Counted from the first letter of the stretch, positions 46,444-59,368 are shown. The stretch is DNA of 64,000 nucleotides from Ctenosaura bakeri (GCA_948474755.1 CAOLHI010002112.1:1-64000); one strand, 5' to 3'. Numbers and translations are program-made. The notes: generated from the letters alone by a model not told the origin.

Positions 46444-49421
46444 GTGTTAAGCTGGGGTATATAATTGGGCTACATTTTAATTACCCTGATATTTCCAGCA
46501 TTGGTGAAATTTGATTGTTGAAGGCTAACATTCTAAAGTTTGATCTTTATGTGCCATTCCAGATTCAGTAGGGAGTAACCCAGTCCAATGTATTGATGGC
46601 ATGGACAAAAGGATATGGACAAAATGAAAGAAGTTATCATCATAGCTCTATTATTAGCACTAATACACATGCTAATAATAATTTGGCTTTCCAATATCTT
46701 AATTTCATTTGCTGGGAGTAAAAAAACCCTTTCCCTTCATGCCAGATAGTGACTTAAAATAACTTTGCTTTTGATGCTTAAAGGATGCCCAAAGTTTCTG
46801 GCTCGTCTTCTGACTTTTGTTATGGAGACAATCCTTTTATTGGGACAACCAATTTCCAAAAGACTGCTGTCAAGGACTGAGCGGTATAACAAAGGCATAA
46901 GATAAAAGCAAGGATATCAGAAAGAATGATGTTTAATGTTTTTAACTAGGGCTCTGATTTAGCAATAGATATTAGAATGCCACATATCAGCTTAGTAGCC
47001 AAGATTTAGAAAGAATTCATGCATTTACCTAGATCTCTGTAGAAATCCCATTTTGTTCACCAGCTGCATAGCTGTCAGTGGCATCATGTATTGATGAAAA
47101 AGCTGGTCTGTCCAGATCAAGGCAGAAAGATCTGTCAACTTGCTAGCAAAGCCTACTTTCTTGTCAAAGAAAACACCCTTTGATGTAGAATGATGTCAAA
47201 AATGGCCCATATGGACTAAGGGTGATCTCTGGAATTTGTTTGAAGTTCCAGTCTTTTTTTTTAATTTAAAATTTATTGGAGTTTTACACAACGAGCAAAG
47301 AAAACACTGAATCTTCATTCCTGCCTTCTTTCAAGAACTTCACTTATGTCTAATCTTTGTTCCTCTAACATTCATTAAAAAAGCGTCTTTAAGATTCTTT
47401 ATTTAAAAGGTTGTGGTGGCGGGGAAGGGCAAGAAAGAGAAGTAGAGAATGAATATATAAAGAAGCTAGTAATAATAGCAGCTGGATTAGAATATAATTA
47501 GCAGAATTAGGTTAGCAAATGTGATGAAGCTGACCGAGCCCTCTCCCTGCCCTTCTCAGTCATATTCCTAGGATAGCTCATAAGAAGACAGGGAAATCAT
47601 AAGTTCTGTTCCACAAAGGGATAATGGCAGCACACCTCCCTCTCCAAGGGCAGAGATACAGGTTGGCAGCATCTAAAGGCCTCTCGGCTAACCTGACAGG
47701 GCACATAGGATTGGTTCCTAGACTGTAAACACAAGACCCTCCCCTCCAAAAAGAAAATGTATACTATATCAAAAAAGTCACAGAAACAGAGGAAGCAGTA
47801 TAAAACAATCAGTAAGACTAAAAGTATAGATACAAATCTCTGGAGAATGAAAAGCAAAATTTTCATTGTGTTGAAAGGACAACTGGTAAGTGCTAGATGA
47901 GGCTTTCAAGCTCTCAGAGGTGTAATCACCAAGAAGGCCTTCCCTCATAGCCAACTGCTTCACTTTAGATGGTGGGGTACCTGCAGGAAGATGAGGCTCT
48001 TACTGTGCAAACAAGGCATTCCTTCAGATTTCTTCCTGAAAGGCATTGGTGGTCAACATTTCTGGAAACCCAGTAAGCCCAGTAATGGTCTAAGGAACCT
48101 GTATAGTACCACTATAATACAATAAAAACACCCTATTTATGTATGTCCCCATTTTTATGCACATGTGGGAACCAAAAACAAAACAAAACAAATCCCCAAA
48201 CAACAACAAAAAACAACCAAAACACCCCCCAAAACAACTCCCCTCACACCTTATAGTAAGGCCCATTCAATTCAATAGGTCTTATCTATAATACTTATCT
48301 AGCAGGTAAGGTACAATACTTACCAAGGTACAAATGGCCACAAGCAGATGGGTAGCCATCTCCCTGCAAAATCCCTGTTGGGATGCATGCTTCCAGACCT
48401 GTAGAACAATCTGTCCAGTATCAGGATCACCTGTGCTTTTTGTAGAATTCAAGCACTTGACAGCCATGCTAATTACTTCAAAGTGTATATTAAGGAAGGA
48501 TTGGATAAAGCCTCTTCTTCATATCCTCTGTAATGTTACCATTAAACATTCCAAAAATGCTGGCAGCATATTTTTAAGAATCTTCCCGATGATTCAGATG
48601 CAGTTAATCCTTGTTAAAATATTAACTATGCTCTTTTGTTCAGTGTGTGGAGGAGATAAACCTATTTCCTCTACTATTTGCATGCCCCAAATGAATGGTG
48701 AACACTTCATTTTGGTGGATGTTAGTGTTGCTAAAGTTGTGCTGGAAAGGGATGCTGAATACATTGCATAACCACCTGAAAATAACAACAAGATTCTTGT
48801 TGTTTTTAACAGAGTTAGATTCACAAAGCATATATATTAGAGATGAGTATTGTGTGGCCCATGGTATGCGTGCTGCCATGGGGGTAGAAGGTGTCTAGCG
48901 CAGTCACTGGGACCTACCCTATCCTACCCTAAATATCTTGACACCCTCAAACAATTTTGGCCTCAAATCCTACATGTAAATGTTTGAAAACCTACTTGTG
49001 GGGCTGTAGAATGCTGTTTGGGGGCTGTCCACCCTTTTTCAGCCACCCTCAAAACTATCCTGAATTGTGACCAAAAGAAGTGTATCTTCATTTCTTGTTG
49101 ACCAAAACAGTGGCCATAACGATGCACTGTGGTTGTCCAGAGCGGCAGAGGAGCCTGAAATGGGGTAGTGCAGTCCTCCAGACTTCAAACCCTGTCCATC
49201 CCAATATGAAATTTTGCTTGTGTCCAGTTTTACTATTTTTTTAAAGAATATATCATAACATATAGCAAACATTACTTTCAACAAATCTACCTCCAATTTT
49301 CATTTGTAATAAAAAGTCCATAGTTGGATAGTATCCAAATGCTGTTTCACCTCCTTTTAAGGATTAGGTAACAGGTAGCTAATATTAAAACCTCCAATTG
49401 TTAGATACCACTACAGTAGAC
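46444..49421. other. No recognised feature; possible L1 tail fragment
   Basis: Near 47253-47320 a T-run followed by AATTTAAAATTTATTGG resembles a minus-strand LINE 3' end, but it is too short to call. A C/A-rich simple tract lies at about 48170-48240. The frame at 48334-48771 (145 codons) shows no domain I recognise. Confidence 0.35.
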
Positions 49422-49424
49422 TAA

Positions 49425-49852
49425 AGCCCTTTCCACAGGTTACCAGATCCCGATTGCGTCCCACAGTGATCCTCATAGATCCTCTCCTGGGAGGGGAGCG
49501 CAACAGAAGTGCTCCCCTCTGCACGTGCTGCCTATGGGAGTGGAGGAGGCACAATGGCCATGCCTCTTTCTTCTGCACCACAGCCTGGCACTGTCCCAGG
49601 CTGCACTGTGGCAGGAAGCACAGCCATTGCACTTCCTGACCCTCTGTGGCTCAGGTAAGTGCGGGAGGGTAGCGGAAGGGCTGAGGGATCACCAGTCATT
49701 GATGGTAAAACCTGTCAATGATTCACGGTGCAATCAAACTGCCTGGGGACAGGGGAATGATGGGACATGGATGATGTCATACATAAATGTCATCTGAGTC
49801 CTGTGCTTCTCCAGTCCCCAGTGGTGGATAATAGCATTCTGCGGAAAGGGAC
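49425..49852 (+). mobile_element. GC-rich inverted-repeat element with splice donor (family B)
   Basis: 428 bp. Ends AGCCCTTTCC and GCGGAAAGGGAC, flanked by TAA at 49422-49424 and 49853-49855. It carries CTCAGGTAAGTGCG with the GT at 49655-49656, 230 bp from the left end. Interior homologous, in opposite orientation, to 9810-10227. Confidence 0.88.
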
Positions 49853-50126
49853 TAATTGAATCAATGGAACTTACATATAGCTTTATTGACCAAATCCATA
49901 TTGGCTCAGTGAGTTTACTCTAGTTTGGACTAATTGCCATTAGACCTAAATAAATAATAGTAGGCTTGCTTTTTTTTTTTAACCTTATTACATGGAAACA
50001 AAACTTTTTGTCTGTGTTTTTACAATTTGTAGTATATAGCCCCTATTGCCAGAAGGACTAATTTATCTTCTGGACTTTTTACAGGGATCCCATCACACTG
50101 CACAATTATCATACCCCCAAATAGTC

Positions 50127-50470
50127 CCAATTTGGTAGAGGCAGTGCTGATGAATCCTCTGTCATCCCAATTTTTTAACTGTTTTTAAAATGTCCCAGAT
50201 TCTCTCTTTTGCTTACCCCCTTTGTCCTCAGCTTACTTTAGTTGCTGCAAACTGAGCTCAAAGCACAAAAGCAGTTTGCATTCAATTAACTCAGGAGGGG
50301 GAGAGGAGGGGTGAAATCTTCTCCTTCCAGTAGGCTCAGGCAAAAACAAGGTGCTGCATTTTCATGTGTGTGTCTGTGTGTATCTTTGCTCATTAATAAC
50401 TTTTTGTGATCTTGACCACGCATTACTTGGCCACACATGTCCTGGTTTTGATCTATGATATTGGAGGGTA
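50127..50470. mobile_element. Inverted-end DNA element (family E), copy 3
   Basis: The left end is ATACCCCCAAATAGTCCC and the right end ATTGGAGGGTATG. Shared landmarks are TTTTTAAAATGTCCCAG, TTTGCATTCAATTAACTC, AGTAGGCTCAGGCAAAAAC and TGATCTTGACCACG. This copy best shows the inverted ends. Confidence 0.65.
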
Positions 50471-50668
50471 TGAATGATAACGCTATGATTCATCTTTAAT
50501 ATCCATAGCTGCATGCTATGGATTTGTAGTTTGGGGAGGCACTAGAGCTCTCTGACTAACAATTCAAAGTATCCCTCCTAAAATTGCAAATGCCAGGATT
50601 GCATAAGATGCAGTCATAGCAGTTAAAGTGGAATCACAGTGCTGTAATAGTGTATTGTGAAAGGGCCC
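50471..50668. mobile_element. Palindromic small DNA element (family A), left end lost
   Basis: Starts right at the end of family E with GCTATGATTCATCTTTAAT. The right half has AAAGTGGAATCACAGTGCTG and ends GTGAAAGGGCCC. Confidence 0.7.
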
Positions 50669-52982
50669 AAGGATTCTGGAGAGCAACTCCTCAATCTCAG
50701 CACTTGCTTTTGGGTAAAGATATTGGCAACTTTTAATATCAGATTAACAACAAGAATGACAAAAAGTCTCACAATATACAGCACTCTAACTCTGTCTTCA
50801 AATGGAAGCTCTTAAATCTCAACCTTCTGTTTCCAGTATATTTGCATTATTTAAAAGCAAATAGCACTGATGATAATTCTGCAAATCTTGTAGTCATCAG
50901 AAGTATGACTAAGAACTAGTTTACACAGTTGCTTCTGAATGAGGCAGGATATTTACAAGAGGTTGTATGAACCTGTAGCAGCTATTATTTTTGACAGCTG
51001 CTACTGGCACTGGTGAGTCTGTGTTCTCCATGCTCCTCAGAAAGAACAGTGTTAAGAACAGCATGAGAAAATTAGAGTTCAAAAACTGGATTGTGTAGCT
51101 GAATATCTTTGAAGCCTACATAATACTGAAGATTTCAGAGAGAGACCATGTTTGAAGTTTGCCCTCAAACTCACTTTGGTTTCCTAGCTCCTCTTGGACT
51201 TCCTTAATGTGCAGCAAAAGTAGCCTCATTATTTGAAGTGTTGCTATACTAGCTTTCCCCTAGTCTTCTCCTTCCTGACTGAGTATAAAACAGCTCTGTT
51301 GCTCTATCTGCTTATGTCATGTTAGGTTTGCTTCCAGAGAAGAAGCAGAAGTGCCACCAATCATGAGATGAGTCGACTGTGTGTATGATGAGACTTGAAC
51401 GTCACTCCTCTCTACAGCTAGCCGTGGCCTGCCCAAGGGTTTCTATGTATGTTGTTGAGAAATGAATGAACCCTTGAAGAATGCTGCTTTTCACATCTCT
51501 TGAAGATGATAAATAAGTCAGCCAGCCTCACCAGGTGACTCCAGCTTTGTAGATATGACTGAAATGACCAATTTGGCAATTTTTGTCAACAACTGAAAGG
51601 ATGCTCAGCTGCCTAAATAGCCTCCCATGCCCAATTGTATCAGATGCTTCTGTACAAGTCCAAACTGACTGAAGTAGCCAGTTGCCCTAGATCTAAAAAT
51701 CAATTGATCATCCATCACTCTGACAAGTGTGTCTACTCCAAAGGTCATTGGGATCTCAGCTGAAATTCTTCTGTGCTGATATGATACTCTAGGTGCTTTT
51801 TTTTAGCTCCACTGCCAAAGATTTTCAGTTTTGTTTCTTTAAAGGATGAGACTGAGGTGGCAAATTGTAGAGTATAATGTAGGCACAAGGGAGATCAGGA
51901 TCTACTAGCATATCTCTGAGGATTTGAAATAGATCGTCAAGGAGTTCAAAACACCTAATTTTTCAACAGTCACAACAACAAAATCATTCCTCTTCTTCTG
52001 ATTATATTGCTTGAATTGAAGAAGGAGAAGGATAACCAGGAATGGATTTTTGTGTGTAGGAATGACAAATTGTTCACTTCTGGTACTCAGACCCAGTTCC
52101 TGGACTCAGACTTCTTAAATCTTTAGTGTGTGTCTTTTGCTTTTAGCTCCAGCTGATGAATCTCAGAGTTCTAGTGGAAAAAAACAAAGTAGGCTGCATA
52201 GTCAGAAACCTCCCCAGGTATTCACTGGTAAGTGAAACTAGAGACTCCTTCAGTTGGGCAGGAGGTTGCACCAAAGAGGATGCAAGTAATTGTTTAAAAA
52301 CAATGGAACAATATTTCTGTTGTCCAGAAATGGGAATTCCATTCCTGGCAATTCCTAGCACCACCTACAATACAATATTCTCACTCTTGAGTGGGATTCT
52401 TTTTAATTCTGAGAAATATGCGAACAAAAAAGTCTCTTTTCTGCTTTTTAAAGTTTTTTCCTTAGTTATAGGAATTCACAAGAGTAGTTGCAAATGAATA
52501 ACCTTGAGTTAATGCATTTGTGGCTGGTTTGTATTCATGATTCCTACATATTCCCATGAAAATCTTAACATTTTAAGACAATTAACCATTAAAAAGTAAG
52601 ACAACGATGTCTTAACATTTCCCAATAGCACTTGCCACTTTGAAAGAAAAAGCTGGGATGAAGTTGTGGCAGTCCTCTATTATCTTAGCTGTAGCTGCAG
52701 GGGTGGAAAAAACAACATGGCACACAAAACCCTGCTTGTGTTAGTAGTCCCTGCTGCTTTCACCACCCCAGTTCAGTAGCATAGTGGTGATATCAGTTAC
52801 ATACATACATGCATCAGTCTCCTTTAAAACAAGACACATTTTCCTACTGTGCTTGGTTTTTCAGTGAATATTTTGGAAGTGGCACTTTGTAATTTCTGAT
52901 GAAGGTTGTTTTCAGTGTTGCATTAGCAGTGGACAAGATGTAACCTTTATAGGTTCCAGGTGGGGTAAGGTGGTCCTCCCGT
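50669..52982. other. No recognised feature
   Basis: Two kilobases of moderately AT-rich sequence without a supportable gene or bounded repeat. The frame at 52156-52497 (113 codons) shows no domain. Confidence 0.4.
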
Positions 52983-53582
52983 CCTTTCACACTACACTGC
53001 TCATAGCCCTATGATTCCACCTCAACTTCCATGGCTGCATTCTATGGAATCCTGAGGGTTGTAGTTTGGTCAGAGGCACTAGAGGAGCTCTCTGACTGAG
53101 GATTCTAAACACTGCTCCCTAAAGTGCTGTTCCCAGAATTCCTTAGGAAAGAGCCATGGCAGTTGAAGAGGAAATCGTAACTCTACTGTAGTAGCTCTGC
53201 TTAGGCAGAAGAAATTTAGAGGCAGTTTAAAAGTGGGTGAAATGTCAAGGTGCAATTGCTAGCTGCGTCCGCTATAAATCTGTTATTGAGAATAAGGGTT
53301 AAGATGACCAGAGTGTTACTTTCTGGAATGAAAACATAGCAGAGTGAGGGAGGGACTGAAAATATGCTAAGTTGCAGATCTGAAGGGGGCGGACTGAGAG
53401 AAATGAAACTTGTATGCTGTGTCTATAAAATAACTGTGTCAACCAATTTCTGGGTTTCTTGGCACTTTGGCGAAAGATCCGAGCCAACTAGCCCACGCAT
53501 AATAAATTTACTCTTTTTCCAACTCTGTGGTCTCCTTATCTTTAAGTACCTGCTACACTACAACTGTGTAGTATGAAAGGTT
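52983..53582. mobile_element. Palindromic small DNA element (family A), split by an LTR
   Basis: The left part reads CCTTTCACACTACACTGC, with GAATCCTGAGGGTTGTAGTT. The right part before the LTR ends AACTCTAC, and after it CAACTGTGTAGTATGAAAGG closes the element. Confidence 0.75.
53186..53557 (+). mobile_element. Solo LTR, 372 bp, retrovirus-like
   Basis: Begins TGTAGTAG and ends CTGCTACA (near-perfect inverted ends). It is flanked by CTAC at 53182-53185 and 53558-53561, a 4-bp target duplication. On the plus strand there is a TATAAAA box (53424-53430) and an AATAAA signal (53501-53506) 77 bp further on, followed by TCTGTGGTCTCC. That is the order expected of U3, R and U5. The short R region and the duplication length fit a class I (gamma-type) endogenous retrovirus LTR. 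No internal viral genes remain. Confidence 0.88.
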
Positions 53583-54825
53583 CCCAGGACCAATTTTCTG
53601 TACCTGGAACCTAGTTGTACCTAGCAACTGTACCTAGTTGCTGAAGTTAACCATCCTAGGATTATTTGGTGGCAGTTTAATCACCAAAGCTGATGTCTTT
53701 TTAGGGTACCATGGCATATACATTGCCTTATACACAAAATTATCAACATAACCTGTTCAGCGGATTCAATAACCAGTTTTACAAGAATGAAGGAAAAATT
53801 TTGAGTGCTGAATCAGAGAATCAATCCATTTAATTGAAGATTATTGACATGGGCTGGCAGGAGTTGTCCAGGATTTCAAACAGGATTGCTTCTAACCCTG
53901 CCTCAAGATGCAATGTGATGGGACTGAATCTGGGAACTTCATCATGCAAAGTCACTGTGTTACTCTCCTTCCCTGTTGATCAAAATTTGGGGGGCAGAAA
54001 ACCACATAATTTCCTTTTTTACCCAGTTAACCCTTTGGCAGTTATACCAGACTTTTATAAAAGCTAGCTTTTAATTTGGGCAGGTTCTGCCTTAAAAATG
54101 CTTTATAAAAATGTTTTTAGTTATTTTTAACTATTCTAAATACATTATTTCTAATTTATTTGTTTTTGTAAACAAAGTTGTTGGTCTTTCTATTCATTTT
54201 ATTGTTTCTTGGCTTCAGTTGCACGTAGGGAGAAGAGGACAGAGTATAAATCTAAGACATCAAGATATAAATAAATAAATATTTGGAACTTCAGTAGGGA
54301 ATTCAAGCATTTCTGAAAAACAAGTTTAACTAGGACCAATGGACTTGTTAATTGGACTTGTTATAATTCAATCTTTTATTTTCTTAGCTGGAAATTTTTT
54401 ATCTTTCTGAATCTGAAAATGCCTGCAGTCATTTTTTATGAATGTTACAAAGCAACCCACTCAAATTATTGTTGGTTCCTTAGACCTAGTAGGAAAAGAA
54501 AGGGACTTTAGGAAAAATTGACAGATGCAGGGTGAAGAAGATTAGAAAATTAAATGAACTGGGAAATAGCTAATGGCTGTTTTTGGAATTCCATATGTTC
54601 TAATTTTGTGCTAATTTGGAAGTTCCATTATTTGCTCTGATTTTCACATTTTCCTTTTCTTATACGCTTTACCTTGAGAATTTTACCAAACAGCTATAGT
54701 AGTATGGATAATTGGGAAGGATTGAATTTGTCCAGGGTTATTCAGACTTAAAGTAAACCCACATTGAAATCAATTGAATTTCTCCCATAGCAGTGCGTGG
54801 AGGACGGTGAGTATGTTTAGCTGAT
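53583..54825. other. Mostly unrecognised; possible L2-type tail at about 54050-54285
   Basis: The stretch 54050-54285 is T-rich and ends in GTATAAATC and ATAAATAAATAAAT, like an L2-type 3' end on the plus strand. The rest has no feature I can support. Confidence 0.35.
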
Positions 54826-55181
54826 GTCATGCTCTGGATAACTAGCAGTCCCAAACTCTACTCTGAGGCAGAGAGTAGTGTTTATTTATAGCAAAGCAAG
54901 CAACACAGCACACTTCTTCTGAAGCTGCTGAGACTAAAGCATACATGGAGTTAACAGGATTTATATCCACACATACAAATTTCAGGCACAGAGAGCTGTG
55001 ATTGGAGAGTATCACAAATTTAACATCACCCCAAATCTTTAGATATTTCCCAGACCTACATTTGTTTACCCTCCTTTCCTCCTTTGGCCAAGGACGTATT
55101 TCCTGACCCTTATCTTAGACACTCCAAATTCCCCAAATGATCCTTGACACTTTTGTTTTCATCTGCTCTGATCTTCTCCCC
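54826..55181 (-). mobile_element. Candidate insertion with 10-bp direct repeats, perhaps an LTR remnant
   Basis: The word TTTAGCTGAT occurs at 54816-54825 and 55182-55191. Between them, the minus strand has ATAAATAAACAC (a polyadenylation-like signal) near 54890, and TGTCA words near both edges. Target duplications of 10 bp do not fit an LTR, so the class is open. Confidence 0.35.
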
Positions 55182-55313
55182 TTTAGCTGATACACTGTAG
55201 CAATAGGCAATAAAGCGGTTAACCATTTGATACATTATAATACAAAAGCAAACTCCAATGGATACATTGTTGCAAACATCAATTAACACCCAATAGTTTG
55301 TAGCACTCTAGCT

Positions 55314-55715
55314 CAGAGCTTTCCGAACTGTGTGTCATGACACCTTAGTGTATCGGCTGCAGTGTGTAGGTGTGTCATGCGATTGTAACAGGTAAAGGGG
55401 CTGCCTCTTCCGCTGCCACAGTGAGCCAGGTCCAGGTGAAGGGGCTGCCTCTCTTTCCACCGCTGCAGCAGCCTTGGGCCAAGGAAGACCCCAGCAAGGG
55501 AGGTCATGGGCCAGGCCCAGGTGGAGGCGCTACCTCTCCTGCCCCCACCACAGCCGCCCCAGGCTGAGGAAGACCCTGACAATGGTGGTGGCAGTGAGCC
55601 AGGCCTAAGTGGAAGGGCTGCCTCCACTTACTGAATTACTTACAGAATCACTATGTCGCAAAATGATGCATGTCTAAAAAGTGTGTCACCAACATGAAAA
55701 GTTTGGAACGCTCTG
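55314..55715. mobile_element. Non-autonomous hAT-type DNA element
   Basis: 402 bp with ends CAGAGCTTTCCGAACT and AGTTTGGAACGCTCTG (minus complement CAGAGCGTTCCAAACT). It is flanked by a perfect 8-bp duplication CTCTAGCT at 55306-55313 and 55716-55723. CAGAG-type ends with 8-bp duplications define hAT elements. There is no transposase; the middle is a GC-rich minisatellite. Confidence 0.92.
55391..55625. repeat. Minisatellite inside the hAT element
   Basis: About two and a half units of roughly 85-88 bp, each opening with GTGGAAGGGGCTGCCTCT or a variant and ending with AGCCAGGTCCAG or a variant. GC content is far above that of the flanks. Confidence 0.75.
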
Positions 55716-55723
55716 CTCTAGCT

Positions 55724-56584
55724 AAACTCTAGGAAGGTTTATAACATTACCTCTACACTGACTGACACTTCCTCTTACCGTATACACCCAGCAGATCAAC
55801 CTATGACAGGAGTTGGATAGCTGAAGACTGTTATTTGTTCAGTACTCTTGCAAAGCTTCCCTTTCAACATGGGGAAGTCAAGAATGGGAGGTGCAGGGAT
55901 GAAGTATACGGTCGGGGCTCCCAGCCATGTCTTTTTTGGGCAGGGAATAGGAATTCATCTTATTTTAGGACTCGGTGCTCCAGTTATGTGACAAAATGAA
56001 GGAGGCCTCCACGAACTGACTCCTTCCTGTTTTAGTCAAATCATGTACCCCTCATATTGGCCCAGTACGAGTGTGGGAATAATAGCTAAAGGAGATGTCA
56101 AGGGGTCAGATTCCGTTCTACTTCTCTCTCCCTATAGTTTGAGTCATGCATGCTGGAAAGAGTACTGATGATTTCAGACTGCTCGTATCAGCTCTAGAGG
56201 GGGACAAACACCAACCAATGTAAGGAAGATTTAGTTGCATTTTGACATTCAGAACAGGCTCCTAACCCGAATTTGCAAAGTAGAGGCTAACTGGCCTATT
56301 ATGAAGTCAAGAAAGACTCATCACTTTCCATTTCACAAATTAGATTAGGGATTCTTCCTTTATACTGCCCCCAACCCTCAACAGCATCCACAAACGCTGC
56401 GGAGAATGCTCCAAATTCAAATATTTAACTTTATATGTTTCTTTTATTACACATGTTGACCCCATCTGGAAATCCTGATGGTGTATAGGTTGTGAACTGC
56501 TTTTGCTAATGCGTTATCATAAGATTTCATGTCTTTGCCTTCTATCCCATGTTTACTGCAAGGATTTCATGGTGACGTACATAC
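55724..56584. other. No recognised feature
   Basis: No coding domain and no bounded repeat seen. Confidence 0.4.
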
Positions 56585-56725
56585 TCCTACTTTCTCAGTT
56601 GCTATCCTCACACAACATTCTGAGGCAGGTTAGGCTGAGAGTGACTGTAACAAGGCTTACCCAGAGAGGTTCATATACCTGGGTGAGGATATGAAGCCGG
56701 GTTTCCATGCCAAGGTCCAGCACTC
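56585..56725 (-). mobile_element. tRNA-derived SINE fragment, minus strand
   Basis: Plus-strand words ATTCTGAGGCAGGTTAGGC, TGAGAGTGACTG, AAGGCTTACCCAG and GAAGCCGGGTTTCC match the common reptile SINE that reads GAGGTAGGTTAGGCTGAGAG...CCCAAGGTCACCCAG...GGATTTGAACC. Worn and partial. Confidence 0.6.
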
Positions 56726-57446
56726 TCAAAATATATCAATCAATAAAATATCAAAATATATCAGGCATCTGTTTCCATCTGGTCCACATGCAAAGATTCT
56801 CTGCACGTGTACTCTACAATGTTTCCCTCTTCCTTAGCATGTGAGAAATATGGCCCTGCATCTTCCAGTAGCCCTCAACATTAGTTATGCTGGCTGGAGT
56901 GCTAGGAAGGCAGACTCAAAACCATCTGAAATGCTGCACAATTGCCAGCGATAATGTAGATGAGGTGGGTGTGTGCGTATGAGGACAATGATATGTTTTG
57001 AGAGGAGTCAATGCAGTGATCTGGGCTGTTATACTATAATCGGTCAAATTCTCCTCTCTCCTAACACAGGCAACAGTTACTGTCAGGTTTTGCTAACTGT
57101 AGTTTGCTTTGACATCTTTGCCGCCTGTCAGAATCTTCTATATCCCAAATCCACTGGCCCAATTAGTAGTAAAATCTGGAGCCTCTCCTGTCACAAAACA
57201 CTACCTCTTCTTTCTTTACATATTCTAGCCCAAAAGGTTTTTGAATTCTATAATTAGAGCAGAGAATGGATGGGGCTGTAGTGCCACTTACATATTGATA
57301 TACAGTGTTATGAGAAGTGGCATAGCCAACAATGATTCAGACGCAGGAATGTCTTCACATATGAGTTTTGAGAATGATACTCTTGTCAGGGAATATGTTG
57401 AGACTCTTTGGGTGTAAATGATATCTTGGAAAAAAAATTATTTTTA
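56726..57446. other. No recognised feature
   Basis: A faint palindrome-like stretch near 56860-56945 (AGCCCTCAACATTAGTTATG, GCTGGCTGGAGTGC) could be a very old copy of the family at 40972. Confidence 0.35.
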
Positions 57447-57545
57447 AACTTTAACCCCCAGAATCTCCCAGTCACATGGTCACTGCCCGTGCTGGCTGGA
57501 GGATTCTGAGAGCTGCAGTCCTGGGCAACTTTTCTAAACTCAGGT
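57447..57545. mobile_element. Short palindromic repeat (CCAGAATCTCCCAG type)
   Basis: The left arm CCCAGAATCTCCCAGTCACA and the right arm TGCTGGCTGGAGGATTCTGA are near complements around CATGGTCACTGCCCGTG. It continues with AGCTGCAGTCCTGGGCAACT and TTTTCTAAACTC, typical of a common reptile palindromic repeat. Confidence 0.6.
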
Positions 57546-59368
57546 GTGGAATTGTATATTTTATATGTCACACTCCACAATCACATTTGTGTCACCTCAG
57601 AAGTAAATCCCACTACATGTCATGGAGAATAGTAATGCCAATTATCGGTGCGTATATTTTGACTTTTATGGCTTTGTGCTTATGCATTCTGTGGCTGAGA
57701 TCCTAGATAAGTCTGGTGGTGCCTGGAAGATTCAGGAGGAAATCTGGAAAGCTTCTGGCTACAGTTCCATAGCTAGGATAGAGGAAATGCCAAAGCATTG
57801 TTCTTCTGGAGTAAGTTACTGAATGCTCCAGTGATTCTGCTGGGGGTTGGAAAGGGAAGCTCAGTGACCCACTGGAGATCTGGTAAGATAAGGTCTGTGC
57901 TTTTCTACTCACTCTGAAGAATTGCAGCTAGATGCTGCCTGGGTACCCTTGTCCTCCCTAATTGGCCACAGGGGCATACTATGGTACTGAAAATGTCTGT
58001 TGCATGGTAGGGGTCATTATGCAAAGAGGTACTGAATGCCTCTTTCCACAATGATCAGAACAGCACATATGTCAGCCCCTATGTGCTGCTGCTTATGTTT
58101 TTTTAAAAAGCTCCCGAGATATGGTTTAAACTTATTGCATTTGTATTCTTCTAGGATGCATGGACTTATTCCATTTTTATTCTAATTTATTTCCTTGGAA
58201 CAGATGTGAGAGTCAGTTTGGAGAACTCAGTTGTCCTTCTTCTTCACTAGTTACATCTGAATTAACTGTTTTATTTATCATTGACTTACATCCCTGGAAA
58301 TGTGGAAGTAACTACATACAAATAGTTAACTTCTAATTAATTAACTTTTTCAACAGTTAAGGCAAAGTTGAATCATGTTATTTTTGTAAATTAACAAAAG
58401 ACAACTTCACTCTTTTTCTGATGCTATGGTAAATGTATTTTTAAGTTACTTTCTCAGTTGTAGGAGTGGAATTTATTCTTATTACCTAGGTCAGTTTTGC
58501 ACCATAGGCCAACAGTTTGTAGCATTCTGTTTTTCCTTTTTTTAAAGTAAACAAAATAAATGATCTTAGTTACTTCTTAAAACCAGGAAAGAGGTCTTTT
58601 TTCCCCCCAAAAATTGCAGGTTTAACTAATTAAGTAAGTAGATGTGGGGTCCTTGGAATTACAACTAATTTTCCAACTTCTCCCCTATGTATTGAGGCAG
58701 GCAGGCAGGCAGATAGGTAAGCAAGCAGAGTGTATGAAAACATTTAACATACATGGAACAATCCCTGGATTAAAAGAAGTGTATTCACAGTTTAAGTGGG
58801 CACAGAATTTTCTATAAAACTAAATAATTCTTTGCTATTTATTTAAATCCATTGAGTATCCCCCTCCCTAATCAAATGTGATGAAGCGCTTTTATGGTGT
58901 TTAATGCTCAAGTTTTTAAATCACTCACACAAATTCATGAATTTCTCTTCCTATGTTTTGCCAATCTCAGGGTGGAAGACAGCCACACTACAGTAAAAGT
59001 CTTGGGGGAAGCAAACCTGATTTTCAGATAGGCAAAGCTTTCATCTTTTTTCTATTTAAAATATAATGTCAGGAAAAAAAGATAGTTCTTTCCTTTTGGC
59101 AAATATGAACTCTGTTCCACTTCATGACACATCAGAGAAACTGCTATTTTGAACAATCATCTCTTTGAGTCCAACTTAATCCAACTCTATGACCTGAGAT
59201 ACGATAAAGCTATGTACAGAGAATATCCTGGCCTCTCCATCATTCTGGACACCACCACCCCCGGAATCTTGTTCTGTTAACTAGGAGAGGAGACTTAACT
59301 GGGCTAATGTTAAATCATGACTTCATGTTAAATGAGTGGAAGTGGGTTGGCATGTTTTCATTTTACAT
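57546..59368. other. No recognised feature; short GCAG repeat
   Basis: A GCAG tetranucleotide run lies at about 58696-58712. The rest is AT-rich with no gene or bounded repeat. Confidence 0.45.

Noticed and set aside
48334..48771. Open frame of 145 codons, plus strand
   Set aside because: No recognisable domain, and no conserved exon boundaries that would make it an exon.
55370..55627. Pro/Ala-rich open frames on both strands
   Set aside because: They follow the GC-rich minisatellite inside the hAT element. Composition explains them.
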